From: Brachynemurus nebulosus
Lineage: Eukaryota > Arthropoda > Insecta > Neuroptera > Myrmeleontidae
Direction: 5' to 3'
Length of the DNA stretch: 64,000 nt
Assembly: GCA_035578155.1 (NCBI GenBank)
Contig: JAPWDM010000005.1
Location: 52,830,454 to 52,894,453 of the forward strand
Below are positions 34,772 through 46,789 of this stretch, one piece after another. Position 1 is the stretch's first letter; every line of letters begins with the position of its first letter. The notes beneath the pieces are model-generated. The model did not search any database, was not told the DNA's origin, and worked only from the letters and a program-made list of their open reading frames with translations. A program made the translations under genes and the position numbers.

Positions 34772-36263
34772 ACAAGTATTAGTTTCAAAAACTGCTAAAT
34801 TAAGCTTAACATAACCTATATTTTAGATTTTAACTGTTACAACTTTTAATTTTTTCAGTGACATGCGCGACGTACGTAGTATAAAATTATGTTTTCGCGT
34901 AAAATTAGTATTTTAGTATGTATCTAAAATTTTAAATAATGAAATCGTAGATGTAAATGAATTACTTACAATTAGTAAGGACTTTGATTTTAAGTGCCAA
35001 AATGAAAATATTTTAGAATATTACAAAACAAATTGTATCGTCTAACACTGATACATCCAAATCGCTGAATCAAGTATTAATTTAGATAGTAGCGATCTCT
35101 CTGAGGCAACTGAATTGGTTTATAATTTACATATTTAATATGATTTTATATAAATTTTGTTTAAAGAATTGTTCTGGTTCTTAAGGTTTTCAAAGTTTTA
35201 TTTTTAATTTTTTACTTTTTAAAAAGCCAATAAAATTATTGAATATTAATTTTATTTATTTCAATCTCTTTTAAAAGAGTGAATTTTTAAAGTAAAATTT
35301 CAGGAATTCTTTGGAATAAAATGGAATTAGTAGATTTTGAAACTAGGCAACTCATTTGTTGAATAAAGATAGATGGTATGTTAGACAGAAATAAATACGA
35401 GTTTGGAGAGCAAAACGTAAATTTTCTTCGTCATGCCAATACACAATAAGTAGGTAATATACACCACACCCGCACATCATTTGCATAATAATATACCTAT
35501 GTATATTTCTATGCTAACTGAACGTATACGTGCATCTTTCACTTGATATAGCTTGTCAATTTACCATTTTCGCGTAACATTTGCCTCGCCAATAAAAACA
35601 ACAAAGTTCAGCGACACCTATCAAACACAATCTTTCTAAGGTAAAACGTCCTGACAGATTGAACTAATTAAATAAAGATTCAATCGATATTTTCCGATAT
35701 TTTTATTATAACTGTGTTAATTAATATAAAATTGACAATTAAAATCAATATTATCTTCATTTCATTCAAACAAACCGGGAATGGGATGCAATGGGGAAAA
35801 CTTTCATTTCATAACAATATAATTAGAATACTTTAAAGACTGTGAAAAAGTTTAATTACTTTTAAAATATAATTATTCAATATGACAATTTCGTTATGAT
35901 TGATAGCTAATTTTATAAAACAAATGACATTGTGCTGGAGGCGCTGCACAGGTGGATGGTGAGCGGAGGAAGCAGGAATAATAATTTTGAATGGAAGTGA
36001 CTTTTTTTTTCATATTATTCTGTTATCATTCGCCTATTTACATACCTTGAGAACGGCACGCCCGGCAAATTATGTAAGTATTTCTTTTTAATTTAAAATT
36101 GATTGATTATTATTTTATCTTGTTTTATTATATTTTTATTGTCCTTTATATTATTAATTAAAAAATAAGTGTACTTATTCAAGAAATTTTCATATCTTGT
36201 ATATTTTGTTTAGAGTAATTTTATAAATGACTTCAACAGATATTGGCGGCGCAACAATTTCCC
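34772..36263. other. No gene recognised
   Basis: AT-rich sequence without exon-like patches or transposon ends. Confidence 0.5.
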
Positions 36264-36267
36264 TTAA

Positions 36268-37048
36268 GGGAAGGTTTACTTGAGATTTGATCAAAAAATC
36301 GATTTTTTTTACCGAAATTGATAGCAAATTATGTGTAGAATATGTTCCCAAAGTGATTTTGCTGAAAATAATTAAAAAAAAGATTCTTGCACATTAACCG
36401 AATCCAGCTTTCTATAAAAAGAAACTCAAAAAACCTAGTTCACGCAATAATGAGTATTAAATATAAAAATTTGAAAATACGTTTCTTTATATATATTTTA
36501 TAATATCTTGGAACCACATTTTTGGAACTGGTTGACACGATAACTCAAAAACTATTCGATGGATCCTTTTTTTAAATTTTTTATTTTAAAGATAATTCAA
36601 TTCTCCGGCACCTATACCTAAGTCCGTAAAACTTTCAATATTTTTTTATTTCTTTTTATTTTACTTTAAAGAGGGAAAAGTAAGACAAAAATCGTAATCA
36701 AAAGTTCACACATCCGCCATTTTTTTTTCTTTCAGCAATTTATCGATATTATAGGTATAGCTGCCGGTATTCTTCATATATTTTATAAATCTTTTCTGTT
36801 TTTGAATTTCAGTGGTTTATTACCGGCGTTATGATGTCAACCAACAAGGCATCGGATTTTCGGATCATCATACTGCACTATCTATAAAATGGACAATTTT
36901 TTATATTTTTCCTTGAAAATCTTTTTTTGTATAGTTTAATACTTAATAAATATGCGTACAAAATTTGAAATTGATATTTACTTCCGATCTTGAGAAAAAA
37001 ATTCAAGAAAAATACATAATTTTTAAGGACTCTCAAGTAAACCTTCCC
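36268..37048. mobile_element. TTAA-flanked MITE with perfect 18 bp inverted repeats
   Basis: GGGAAGGTTTACTTGAGA at the left is exactly complemented by TCTCAAGTAAACCTTCCC at the right, with TTAA outside both ends (36264-36267, 37049-37052). The 781 bp interior is non-coding. TTAA duplication fits piggyBac-type mobilisation. Perfect ends suggest a relatively young copy. Confidence 0.88.
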
Positions 37049-37052
37049 TTAA

Positions 37053-38729
37053 ATAAATAAATACAAAATTATTAGAAAATATACAAGCCTTTCGTATAAT
37101 AATAAAAATGTTTTTATCTTCAAATTCTGCAGTATACATGGTTTACTAACCGCAGTTCAATCAAATTTTCTCACTTAGTTTTAACCACAAAACAGAATCA
37201 TTTCCCTGAACGAAATATGATCAATTAAAAATTGATTGTTGATTGAATGGCCAAATATAATACGGTTAAAATTATTAACTATTAAATTATAATACAAATA
37301 ATTTATGACGCATATAATGAAATAAACTTTGTTACTTCGGAGAGAGTTTTGTAATGATATCAACTTCGTTGAAAGTTCAGTTGGCTTGTAACATTGGTGT
37401 TAATTGTATGGTTAAAGTTTGTATTCAATAAATGTGTATTATTAATAATTAATATCGTTCCGAATTGTTACTATGTTGTCCTTTGAAAGTATACAGTTGG
37501 AATCAGTTGTATAGTTCCTATACAGTAGAATGTACACTGTGGTTCAGCAAAACATTTCGGATTCAGTTTAGTACAACAAACAGACAACTAAACGCAGGTG
37601 TTATGTGTCGCTACTGAACTGTGATAATAGAATTAATATGTAACATTATTCAACGCACTACTTTTTCATAAGTTTTCGGTTCGTTGTATAGGACTTTGGT
37701 CTGAAGCGTTTTGATGAGCCACTGGGTACAGCAGAGTAGTGGTTGTTGAATATGAATATTAAGAAATTCAATCATTCAACATTGACGTAGATTATATTAG
37801 TGACGGGAAAAGTACAGTCAATGAAAGGCCGAATTTACTTTTCATGTGAAAGTAAATGTATCGTCAACTTTTAGAATCGAATCATATTTTCCTAATAACT
37901 CTATTAAAACTAAAAGAATAAGTTGACGTCTATAGGAGATTCCACTTAATTCTTCTAATAAAAGGAATAGTCGCTCTAAAGTAATAAAACACCCAGTGGT
38001 AATTTTAAACCTATAGTTTATCCAAAAATTTTGATAAAATGAAGAAAAAGAATAGAAAAATTAATAAAAAAGTTTAAAGAATAATCTTAAGTCCGGCATT
38101 TTTCTGAATTTTGAAACTTTGACAATTTTTTTGGCGATATCTGCAGATACAGCTTCTGTTAAACGAACTTACTGCATATGAATATGAGCAAATCGCCATT
38201 AAGATCAACCATGACTGGATAAAGAATCAATAGCTTCGAGGGTAATTGCTATAAAAAGAAAAAGAATGGTGATAAAAAGAAAAGACAGCTACAATCTAAT
38301 GTTTAATTATGATTTTAAAATAATTCCTCGAAGATTTTTGTTTACTCAGGGTGAAATGAAACGATATTTCAAGTCTAAACGCCATAATCAAAAAATTTTT
38401 CTATTCATTTGTGCAACTCTAGATTTCTAATAGTTTTGTATTCATGGAAGCAACATTATCATTTGTTACCATTTTGTTAAAATGTACGTAGCTTTTCTTA
38501 TAAGCTATACTTAGACCAATAGCGAAGTCTGTATCTGAATCAAGACTGACTCAGCCTCACACAAATTAAAAAAATAAAAATATCGAATCAGTCTTAGCGG
38601 TAGAATTTACAAAGCTTTTGAACTAATATATATAGTTTCGATCTTTAAGTTCACCCCCTTACTCTTCAACAACCCTGCTTATACATCACATAATTACATA
38701 ACTAGTATATAAAAGAATTTTTTTGGACC
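37053..38729. other. No gene recognised
   Basis: AT-rich sequence; only short chance frames. Confidence 0.5.
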
Positions 38730-38965
38730 AAATTGACCCCGCACTTAGGAGGTAGTTTTTGACTCAAAAAATTTTTTTTCATTTGTTGACTGGCGATATA
38801 TACATATGTGCACGTCATCAAGACCTAACGTTATGCCAAAAACTGCAAATTTCTACATTACATAATTTTCGAGAAAAACCTCTGTGACAGATGGACGGAC
38901 GGACACGAGAGTGATTTTATAAAGATTCCGTTGCTCCTTTTAAGGTACGAAACCTTAAAAACGAA
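38730..38965 (+). mobile_element. Transposon tail of a widespread insect type
   Basis: GACAGATGGACGGACGGACA followed by 'agattccgttgctccttttaaggtacgaaacctt' resembles the common insect repeat ending in a 'gttccgt...ggtacggaaccct' hairpin. Only this tail is recognisable; the element class is left open. Confidence 0.4.
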
Positions 38966-39809
38966 TAATCTTCTCTAAAAAGGAAGGAAAGAAAAAATTT
39001 TTCTAAAAACGAATATTTTAATATTAATAGATTTGAGCGTTACTTTATGGTATTTCATATTTGTAAAATATAATTGTTTATTATTTATGAATATTTTACT
39101 AAATCTAACCAAGCTATTTTATTTAAACTACTAAAAAATGGGTCAGTTGTCCAATTTCAATTATAATATCCGCTCTAATTATAATTTAATTCATCCAATA
39201 CTAAAAATTTTCGTTTCATGTAAGATATTTATAATTAGTGTAGTGTCTTTTAAAACATGTGTTAGTTTACATATCAATTTTCATACACTCGCTGTACTTA
39301 CCAAATGAAAGTACAGATACCGTTCCGTAGAAATACATAATTTTCGAATTATTTCAATAAATTAGTTAAAGTTTTATATAATTAGTTTATTTATCATCAA
39401 TTTGATATTCGGGAAAATTGATGGTGAACAACTGAACGCCTATCAACCGTTTCATGTGGTCCCAAATGATTTTATCTTGTCTTATCTTGTCCCTAACTAT
39501 ATTTGGGTTAGAAGTTAGATGTGTTGTAAATATACATGAATATATCTATTATATAGTTTCTCCCATTTTCATATTTAATGAAATATGAACAACAACAGAT
39601 ATAGCTTGTCCGTGAACTGAACGCGTTCGATGCAAAGCCGCCATAATTAGAATCTATCATTGTCTATGTTACTTCGATATGTAAGAGAAATATAGATTAT
39701 AAACAATGAGTCGTATCTATAATAATTCTTATTATGCCCGTCGTACTTATTGCTAAACATTCTCAAAATACTCTCCTTGCTAATACTGCACGTGCTTATA
39801 CTCTTCGGA
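38966..39809. other. No gene recognised
   Basis: AT-rich sequence with nothing exon-like. Confidence 0.5.
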
Positions 39810-40362
39810 TTCAACATACTCGCATTTCTAACAGGGGGGATTGTAGGATTTTTATTTTGGGTAGGCCCGAATTTTTCTGTTTTGTAAACATATAATTTAT
39901 GTGTAGAATTTTTCTTGAAGGTGCAGACATCTTTTTATTCCATAATTTTAAACTGAACAAATATAGTACACTGAGAAAAAAAATACGGTAATTTTTACGG
40001 AGCTCTCTGGTAATGCGGGCATAAGTGACAGGCAAAGGGAAAATTACGGAGCTGTATAGGAAAAATTCTTAAACAGTACAGGAAAAATTACAGAAAAGCT
40101 TAAGAATTTTTCCTATACAGCTCCGTAATTTTCCCTTTGCCTATCACTTATGCCCGCATTACCAGAGAGCTCCGTAAAAATTACCGTATTTTTTTTCTCA
40201 GTGTACTATATTTGTTCAGTTTAAAATTATGGAATAAAAAGATGTCTGCACCTTCAAGAAAAATTCTACACATAAATTATATGTTTACAAAACAGAAAAA
40301 TTCGGGCCTACCCAAAATAAAAATCCTACAATCCCTCCTGTTAGAAATGCGAGTATGTTGAA
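39810..40362. repeat. 553 bp near-perfect palindrome
   Basis: The left arm (from 39810) and right arm (to 40362) are almost identical in inverted orientation, centred near 40086 with a spacer of about 28 bases (AACAGTACAGG...AAAAGCT). The arms yield the same 74-codon frame on opposite strands with one or two residue differences, which shows how similar they are rather than that they code. Each arm consists of an outer unique part (ATTCAACATACTCGC...) and half of the CACTGAG MITE. Confidence 0.93.
39969..40203. mobile_element. Palindromic MITE with CACTGAG ends
   Basis: Ends CACTGAGAAAAAAAATACGG and its inverse, with TA on both sides (39967-39968, 40204-40205). The interior is a self-complementary pair of arms containing GGAGCTCTCTGG and ATGCGGGCATAAGTG. 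The end sequence resembles the CACGGAGAG element at 14123, so a shared Tc1/mariner-like source is possible. Confidence 0.75.
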
Positions 40363-40365
40363 AGG

Positions 40366-40526
40366 GAAAATTACGGAACTGTACAGGAAAAATTCTTAAA
40401 CTGTACAGAAAAAATTACAGAAAAGCTTAAGAATTTTTCCTATACAGCTCCGTAATTTCCCCTTTGCCTGTCACTTATGCCCGCATTACCAGAGAGCTCC
40501 GTAAAAATTACCGTATTTTTTTCTCA
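40366..40526. mobile_element. Second CACTGAG MITE copy, interrupted at its right end
   Basis: Repeats the MITE from GGGAAAATTACGGA to TTTTTTTCTCA without the left terminus. The last bases (GTG then TA) reappear at 42429-42433, on the far side of the 1.9 kb element inserted here. Confidence 0.8.
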
Positions 40527-42425
40527 CAAGGAATGTTACGGAAGTGTACCCCTGCGATTTTGTTCATTTTAAGATATATTGTAGTACTTGACAAAGTAAC
40601 AAACATATTTTAATTATACGTGCCCAATCCCATATTTAGGGGGTAAAACACCCCTTCAAAAATTTCCTGAAAAATCATATTTTGGTATTTTTCCCATACT
40701 AGCCCTTAAGCAATTTTGATGAAAAGTGGTCAAAAGATTTAGACTGAGGTTACATTACTACAGAATTTTTTTCACTGGGGTCACTTCATTTTTAAGGGGT
40801 GAAACACCCCTAAGAGTGGGTTTTTAAAAATTTTTTTAGGGAAATCATAGCTCAAATTCTTTAAAATTCTGTAAAAAGGCTACAGGTTATTGGTTAATAA
40901 ATAATACGTGTTACTCACTGTAGTGGCGCGGAGTAACTGAGGGGCTATGGGGGGCCCTGTATGAGAACGAAATTTTTAATAAAAATTAAATTTTTTGGGT
41001 TTTCCTCACTATAAAATTTATAAAATTTTCAAGATTAATTATCAATAAATTATTTAATTCTTTACTTTATTTTATGGCTTGTGGATCTTTTCAAAATGTG
41101 AATAAAAGAAGTTTTTTTGCCAAATACCGGTAAAAAAAGTGTCCTTTTAGTAGATTCGTGGAGTGTAAATTGTCCGATTACCATTAACGAATTAACATCT
41201 ACAGACAAAGAAATAACAGTCATGATAATACCTAAAGGGACTACAGGGAAGATACAACCACTAGATGTATACGGATTCCGAATATGGAATAATTTTATCA
41301 AGCGGTTTTCGGATAGTATAATGCTACTCAATTACGATATCAATCTTCATTCTCGTAACAACATAATAAATCTGCAATCACTGATTCATAACCAATTTTC
41401 TTCTCCTCGATATCAAAAATTATTCCGTTATTCATGGTACAAAAGCGGATACATAAGTAAGAAACCAGAAAAATTTGAGAATCCAGTTGCCTTTGCTCTC
41501 CAAGAAAATTTGTGCCCCAAATGCGAAATTGAAGGTTGTGAAGAATTATCTATTATAAGATGTTGTTGGTGCACGAATTCGCTCTGCTTAAGACACTTCT
41601 TTGAAGAATATCATTACTGCGTAAATTATTACCCATAATTCTAAATAACATTTTTTAATACTTCTATAATATTTGATAAATACATTGTAAAATACAGGCA
41701 TACTGAAGCACTTTAACATCCGTTCACTGTACCACTATTCAACATCTACTCAAAATAATAAATAAAACTTAAATTATATTTTTACTTGTATATTCTTCCA
41801 CTATTCTTCATAACCCATCACATTTAATTACAAGCTACAATCGAAAATTTTTTTTCATGATGCTATTTCAGTGTTTCAGAACTATCTATTTCAAGGAGTT
41901 TGCCAGTTAACCTTATTTTTGAGATTTTATAAATTTTATAGCGAGTAAAATCCAAAATATTTAATTTTTGTTAAAAATTTCGTTCTCATATAGAGCCCCC
42001 CATAGCCCCCCAGTTACGCTGTGCCACTACAGTGGGTAACACGTATTATTTATTAACTAATAACTTGTAGTCTTTTTATAGAATTTTAAAGAATTTGAGC
42101 TTTGATTTCCCTAAAAATTTTTTTAAAAACCCACTCTTAGGGGTGTTTCACCCCTTAAAAATTAAGTGACCCCAATGAAAAAAATTCTATAGTAATGTAA
42201 CCTCAGTCTAAATCTTTTGACAACTTTTCATCAAAATTGCTTAAGGTCTAGTATGGGAAAAATACCAAAATATGATTTTTTAGGAAATTTTTGAAGGGGT
42301 GTTTTACCCCCTAAAGATGGGATTGGGCACGTATAATTAAAATATGTTTGTTATACTTTGTCAAGTACTACAATATATCTTAAAATGAACAAAATCGCAG
42401 GGGTACACTTCCGTAACATTCCTTG
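40527..42425. mobile_element. 1.9 kb DNA transposon with ~510 bp inverted repeats
   Basis: The ends are CAAGGAATGTTACGGAAGTG and its inverse. The arms (40527 to about 41040 and about 41930 to 42425) match closely throughout, including GGGGTAAAACACCCC and GGGGTGAAACACCCC palindromes. TCA lies on both sides (40524-40526, 42426-42428), a 3 bp duplication confirmed by the known sequence of the MITE it interrupts. The centre holds the C-terminal half of a DDE transposase. The missing N-terminal half makes this copy non-autonomous. Part of one arm also occurs alone at 47912. Confidence 0.88.
41117..41638 (+). pseudogene. DDE transposase, C-terminal half (pogo/Tigger-like DDE_1 type)
   Basis: An open frame of about 173 codons carries two catalytic neighbourhoods of the DDE_1 fold. 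LLVDSWSVNCP (residues 10-20) holds the second acidic residue, and IPKGTTGKIQPLDVYGF (about 37-54) holds the third. A basic region with NLQSLIHNQFSSPRYQ follows, then a Cys-rich tail CPKCEIEGCEELSIIRCCWC with a later HFFEEYHYC. This tail resembles the zinc-binding C-terminus of pogo-like transposases. The frame has a stop 18 bases upstream, no ATG at its start, and no N-terminal DNA-binding domain or first catalytic Asp. It is therefore a truncated relic, or a 3' exon whose upstream part was deleted. The stop codon TAA at 41636-41638 is probably the natural end. Confidence 0.8.
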
Positions 42426-42435
42426 TCAGTGTATG

Positions 42436-42920
42436 TTATACACCAAGGGATTAAAGTGTGAGTTTTAATCCCGAGTGTGAAGTTTGTTACCAGAGGGCTT
42501 GTAAAGGTCCAAGGGCAACAAATCACACGAGAGATGAAGAAAAATTACTATAGTCCTGTGGTGTATATGCTATTTCTAGCAATTCCAGATAATTTAAAAT
42601 TATAAAAATTTAAAAATATTTAAATGGCATTCCAATTGTATGTAATGATATTCCATCTAGTATCATTTGGATTAATCAATATGGAATTGTACAATACAAT
42701 ATAACTGTTTGTCTTTATCTACAAGTCTGAATTCCCTTATTATTTTCAATTACCTATAGTAACGCTATTTAATTTAAGTTAAACTTCTGTAAATTGTGCT
42801 TGCTGATTGGTTTAAAAGAGAGAGCAGAATAATTTTTTAGTCCGTTGAGACCAAAGTGAATTTTTTAGTCCTTTGGGGGACTAAATCATGTCTTTTAGTC
42901 CCGGGATTGTAATTTATAGC
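42436..42920 (+). mobile_element. Dispersed element with TATACACCAAGGG start, copy 1
   Basis: Begins TTATACACCAAGGGATTAAA and ends near TTTTAGTCCCGGGATTGTAA. The terminal word 'ttagtccc/gggactaaa' recurs at 42858, 42870 and 42896. Inner blocks 'caatataactgtttgtctttatctacaagt' and 'gcttgctgattggyttaaaa' are shared with copies at 50802-51910 and in part 48290-48400 and 54887-54984. It is non-coding and its class is unassigned. Confidence 0.7.
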
Positions 42921-42981
42921 AACATTTACGAGCCATTTCAGGTAATCACATACCACTTAATAGAGCTTATATACTTATAAC

Positions 42982-43724
42982 CAGGAACGGATTAACCCAC
43001 TTTGGGGCTCTATATATTTTTTTGTTACCAGGCCCCCTCCCGCCCTTACAAGATAATATGTATATAGCACACAAATTATAAAACAATAAAAAAAAAAAAA
43101 AAACTAAATAATGTGAGAAACTAAAACAAATATTAAAAATAGATATAGAAATATTTATTCAAATATTTAAAATAGACAGTTTGACCAGACTCTTCAAAAT
43201 ATCAGGCCCTAGCTATTTGTCTAATTCGCCTAGGCGATAATCCGAACCTGGATCTAATAATAATATTATAGATAATAGTGGAAACAATTCCAGACTACAA
43301 GAATTGTATTTAAAATTAAAGAACTGTTTTTCAACATTTCTCTGATGCCTAAAAAAGTGATAATATTTATCTGAATTAGATGGTTGGCGAAGTATGGTTG
43401 GTCGGAAAACGACATTTCGTATTACACGATCTAAAATGCTTAAAAAAGTGTCTAAATTTGTCTGGATTATATAATCGACCAAGTGGTCGGAAAACGATAT
43501 TAATTTCATATTACACGACTTAATGGTATTCTAACTACCGGTGAAAATAATTCTAGGCTAAAAGAAATCTACTTAAATCTTTTAAACAGTTGTCATATAG
43601 TGTTTTTAAACAAGTGTCGACAGAGCGAATTAATCCACTTTGGGGCCCTAGACATATTCCTCTCGCTTGTTTTTATTTTTTCAAAATTTTTGGGTCGGCC
43701 CGGGCCTACATAAAATCGCCACTG
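42982..43724. mobile_element. hAT-like decayed element
   Basis: Starts CAGGAACGGATTAACCC and ends (inverted) CAGTGGCGATTTTATG, the style of hAT ends. No 8 bp duplication was found. 'ggattaaycCACTTTGGGGCYCTA' appears at 42988 and again at 43628, a direct repeat 640 bp apart. 'gtcggaaaacga' plus 'tattacacga' also recurs (43399-43430 and 43484-43517). A minus-strand 98-codon frame inside has no recognised motif. Confidence 0.5.
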
Positions 43725-44111
43725 ATATTTAAAAAGTCCACGTTAGACGTTGACTTCCGTCAATAACAATTTTTGAAAAATTATTATTTTCTTATGTTTT
43801 GTACGGCTTTATAATAATATGGTTACCGCCAGTAAAGTAAATAAATAAAAGTATTTTTCAAAAATTCTTTTATTTAATAAAAACCCGTAAATTTTTAGCT
43901 AAAATTATTTTTTTTTAAAAACGCAATTCTGACAAAATTTTTAAAACAGAAAGTTTAAACTTTAATACTGCTAGCATTACTGAAATAGGTCAGTTGTAGA
44001 AAAGTGGCGCTTTAACCCAATATTTTGACTAAAACATTTTTATTCAATTTTTGTTATATTAACCCTCAAAAAAAAGAAGAAATTAAACTCTAAACAATGA
44101 AAAATGTATTG

Positions 44112-44291
44112 GTAGGGGGGGCAAGCGGGGCACGTGCCCCGGGCGGCATGTCTTAAGGGGCGCCAAAAAGTGATTTTTTTTATTTTTTTGCTCGTCACTT
44201 TTTTTTTGGGAGGAAAGAAATAAATATTTTTTTTTATAGGGGCGTCTTTTTTAACCCTGCTCCGGGCGCCACTTACGGTAGGTCCGGTCCT
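44112..44291. mobile_element. GC-rich hAT-like MITE
   Basis: A short block with GGGGCACGTGCCCCGGGCGG and, at the other end, CGGGCGCCACTTACGG then AGGTCCGGTCCTG (inverted, CAGGACCGGACCT), a typical hAT MITE end. 'gctcgtcactttttt' is shared in inverted form with the MITE at 8528-8793. Target duplication not confirmed. Confidence 0.55.
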
Positions 44292-46033
44292 GATTAAATC
44301 TATACGTATCCTAAGCGCGACACAAGAACGGGTACGTTGAAACGTGAAAGCAATTCAAACAAACAAACCAACAAACTGACTTTTGCATTTATAATATTAC
44401 GATTTTTATTAACAATTGTTTTGGTCATTTTCTTTTGATATTGAAATACCCCCATTTAATGTATATTGGCTATTAACTGAATGGCTAATTAAGCTAGTTG
44501 GCTGCGACATATCATATTACATATTTTATAAATTTTAAATAAAGTATATTATTTGTGGATGTTTTATTGCTTTTGTTGGAATTATTGTTATGGAGTTTTT
44601 CATAATTGTATCCTGGTTTATTTTTCTTTAGTCTTCATTCTTTCAGTGTGCTCGTTTATTTGCCATGAGAAAATTACAATTAGAGATTACGCGAGGAGTT
44701 GTATCCATGTGAATTATATATGCGAATACATTTAAGTAAGGTAAAACCATAGAATGGTCGGTTCGTGGTTGATGTAGGTAATCCACCTGTTTTAAATATC
44801 TTATATTCGTACATAAAATATTACAATGTATTACCCATTACGTAATTAAAATATATGAAGTAAAAAAAATATTTTTTTTTTGCTAACTGCCCAGTACTCG
44901 TGGTTCGGCTTTAAGATTTCTTCTGTTATCAGTGTAGTAAACATTTTGCATACGAGGCAGAATTTAATTTCAGGCTTATAGATTAAATACTTCTAAATGA
45001 AATTTCTACAGACATAAGTGGTAACTTATGAGTAGGTATATTAGGTAAATTTTATTAAGGGTTTATATTTTACATAGAGCACATAATGTAATATATTATG
45101 TGTTTAGCAGAGATAGAGTAAGTTGAGTTTCTCGGTAAAACTAGAGAAGCCAAGAGGAAGATGAGTCTCCATATTTATTATTTTTGTTTGAATTGTTGTC
45201 GATATTGTAATCATTCTCACGTGAAATTTGATATCTAAAAATGTCAAGAATATATAATAATCGGTCTATGAAAATTTACAGTTAAAAAAATTATTTAATG
45301 AATTCATTCAGTTTACTTACAAATAAATGAAAAGTTATTCAAGTTTGCTTAGTCTGCCTTATATTTAAACTTTTCTTTTTACAGCTTGCAGTTCAACAAC
45401 AAATCATTGTTTATCAAAAATAAATATGTTGAAGGAAAAAATTGTTTTATCACACTATTATAACTTTAAAATTAAATAAAAATTCTTTTAAAATTGCTGG
45501 GTGTCATACACACAAAGCGGTTGCTGAGGGTTAAAAATAAACTTTAATAAAAAACAAATATATGTATTTCAGGTTATTGAAATTTGTTAGCTTAAGTATT
45601 CTAGTGGGTTTTTTTTGTCTTTGTTGTTATAACGGAGAAAGATTATTTTTGAGAAATCTTTTAAAAATTATATCTATCGTTTCTGAGAAATGTGAAATAA
45701 GAAATTTTCTAAAAAACATTAAAATTAACAAAAGGCTGTTGTTAGAAAAATTTTTTTTTTATCTCTGTAAAACACCAAAGTCTTCCATCAAAATCCGAAA
45801 ATTTCCAGAGAAAAATATACTAGACAAATTCTAAAGTTTGGGTTCGTTTTCTGACTCTATTTCTCTACTAATTGGAAAATTTTGATACAAAACTGTCCCA
45901 AGCATATTTTTCGTAAATATTAAGAAAATTAGTAAATACAATGGAAGGCATTAATAAAGAAATGTGTGTCTTAAGAAAGTTTATTAATTATCCTCTTTAT
46001 TTGTGAATTATGGATGATTTTATGAAAAATCGC
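44292..46033. other. No gene recognised
   Basis: AT-rich sequence. Short open frames at 44553 and 45562 have no recognised motif. Confidence 0.45.
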
Positions 46034-46762
46034 GACAGGGGACTGTTTCAGGGGAAGAGAAAACATATTTTCGTTGAATAGAAGCAATCAAAATCTTTGT
46101 TTTTATTTATTATAAATTTTAGAATCTATATTACGTACGAATAAATTAAAAGTTTCTAAGTAAGTTAAACATTATAATGAATTTTCTTAATGCTATAGGA
46201 CGTTTGTCATTAAAATCAAATTTTTGGTTAAATTGCCTTTTTAAGAAGCTGAACTTATAACTCTAAAGTCATAAAATTATATATTATAAAATTAATATTA
46301 GAACAAGAAAACTACTACCTTCTACTGACTTATTTAGCTATGAAATGACAGGGGACTGTTTGTCAGGGGACTGATATTTTACATAGAAAGTTTCCTAGGA
46401 TAAAATCATTTTAAATCTATTCAATTTTAAGGGGTAGGCGTGATAGTATACTTGGTAAGTAATTATTTTATAAATTTGTTGTAACTTAATCACTTAAAAC
46501 AATAGAAAAATTGTTTAGCAGGAGACTGTTACAACTAGCGACCCAGACGTGTAGTTTACTTACAAATGCAGCGGTGACAGTGAACAAAATGATGTCAGCG
46601 CACTTAACTCTGCAACCGAACGAACTTCACACCGATTGCGTTCCGTTTCATGATATACGCTTTATATACGCTTTATATATTCATGATATACGTTTCATAA
46701 CGATCGCGCCAATGCACGGTGTGATTTCAGTACCATTATCAAATTGTAACAGGGGACTGTTC
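46034..46762. repeat. Five copies of CAGGGGACTGTT
   Basis: CAGGGGACTGTT or a one-base variant occurs near 46036, 46349, 46362, 46519 and 46749, all in the same orientation. This resembles the iterated motifs in the TA-flanked elements, but terminal repeats could not be placed. The stretch 46540-46745 is less AT-rich and contains repeated 'tatacgctttata'. Confidence 0.55.
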
Positions 46763-46789
46763 AAAAAATTTGAGGACAACATTTGATTA

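Noticed and set aside
39811..40361. Two nearly identical 74-codon frames on opposite strands
   Set aside because: They are the two arms of a palindrome; no motif, and the pairing follows from the DNA symmetry.
43213..43509. 98-codon minus-strand frame
   Set aside because: Lies in a decayed hAT-like element with internal direct repeats and has no transposase motif.
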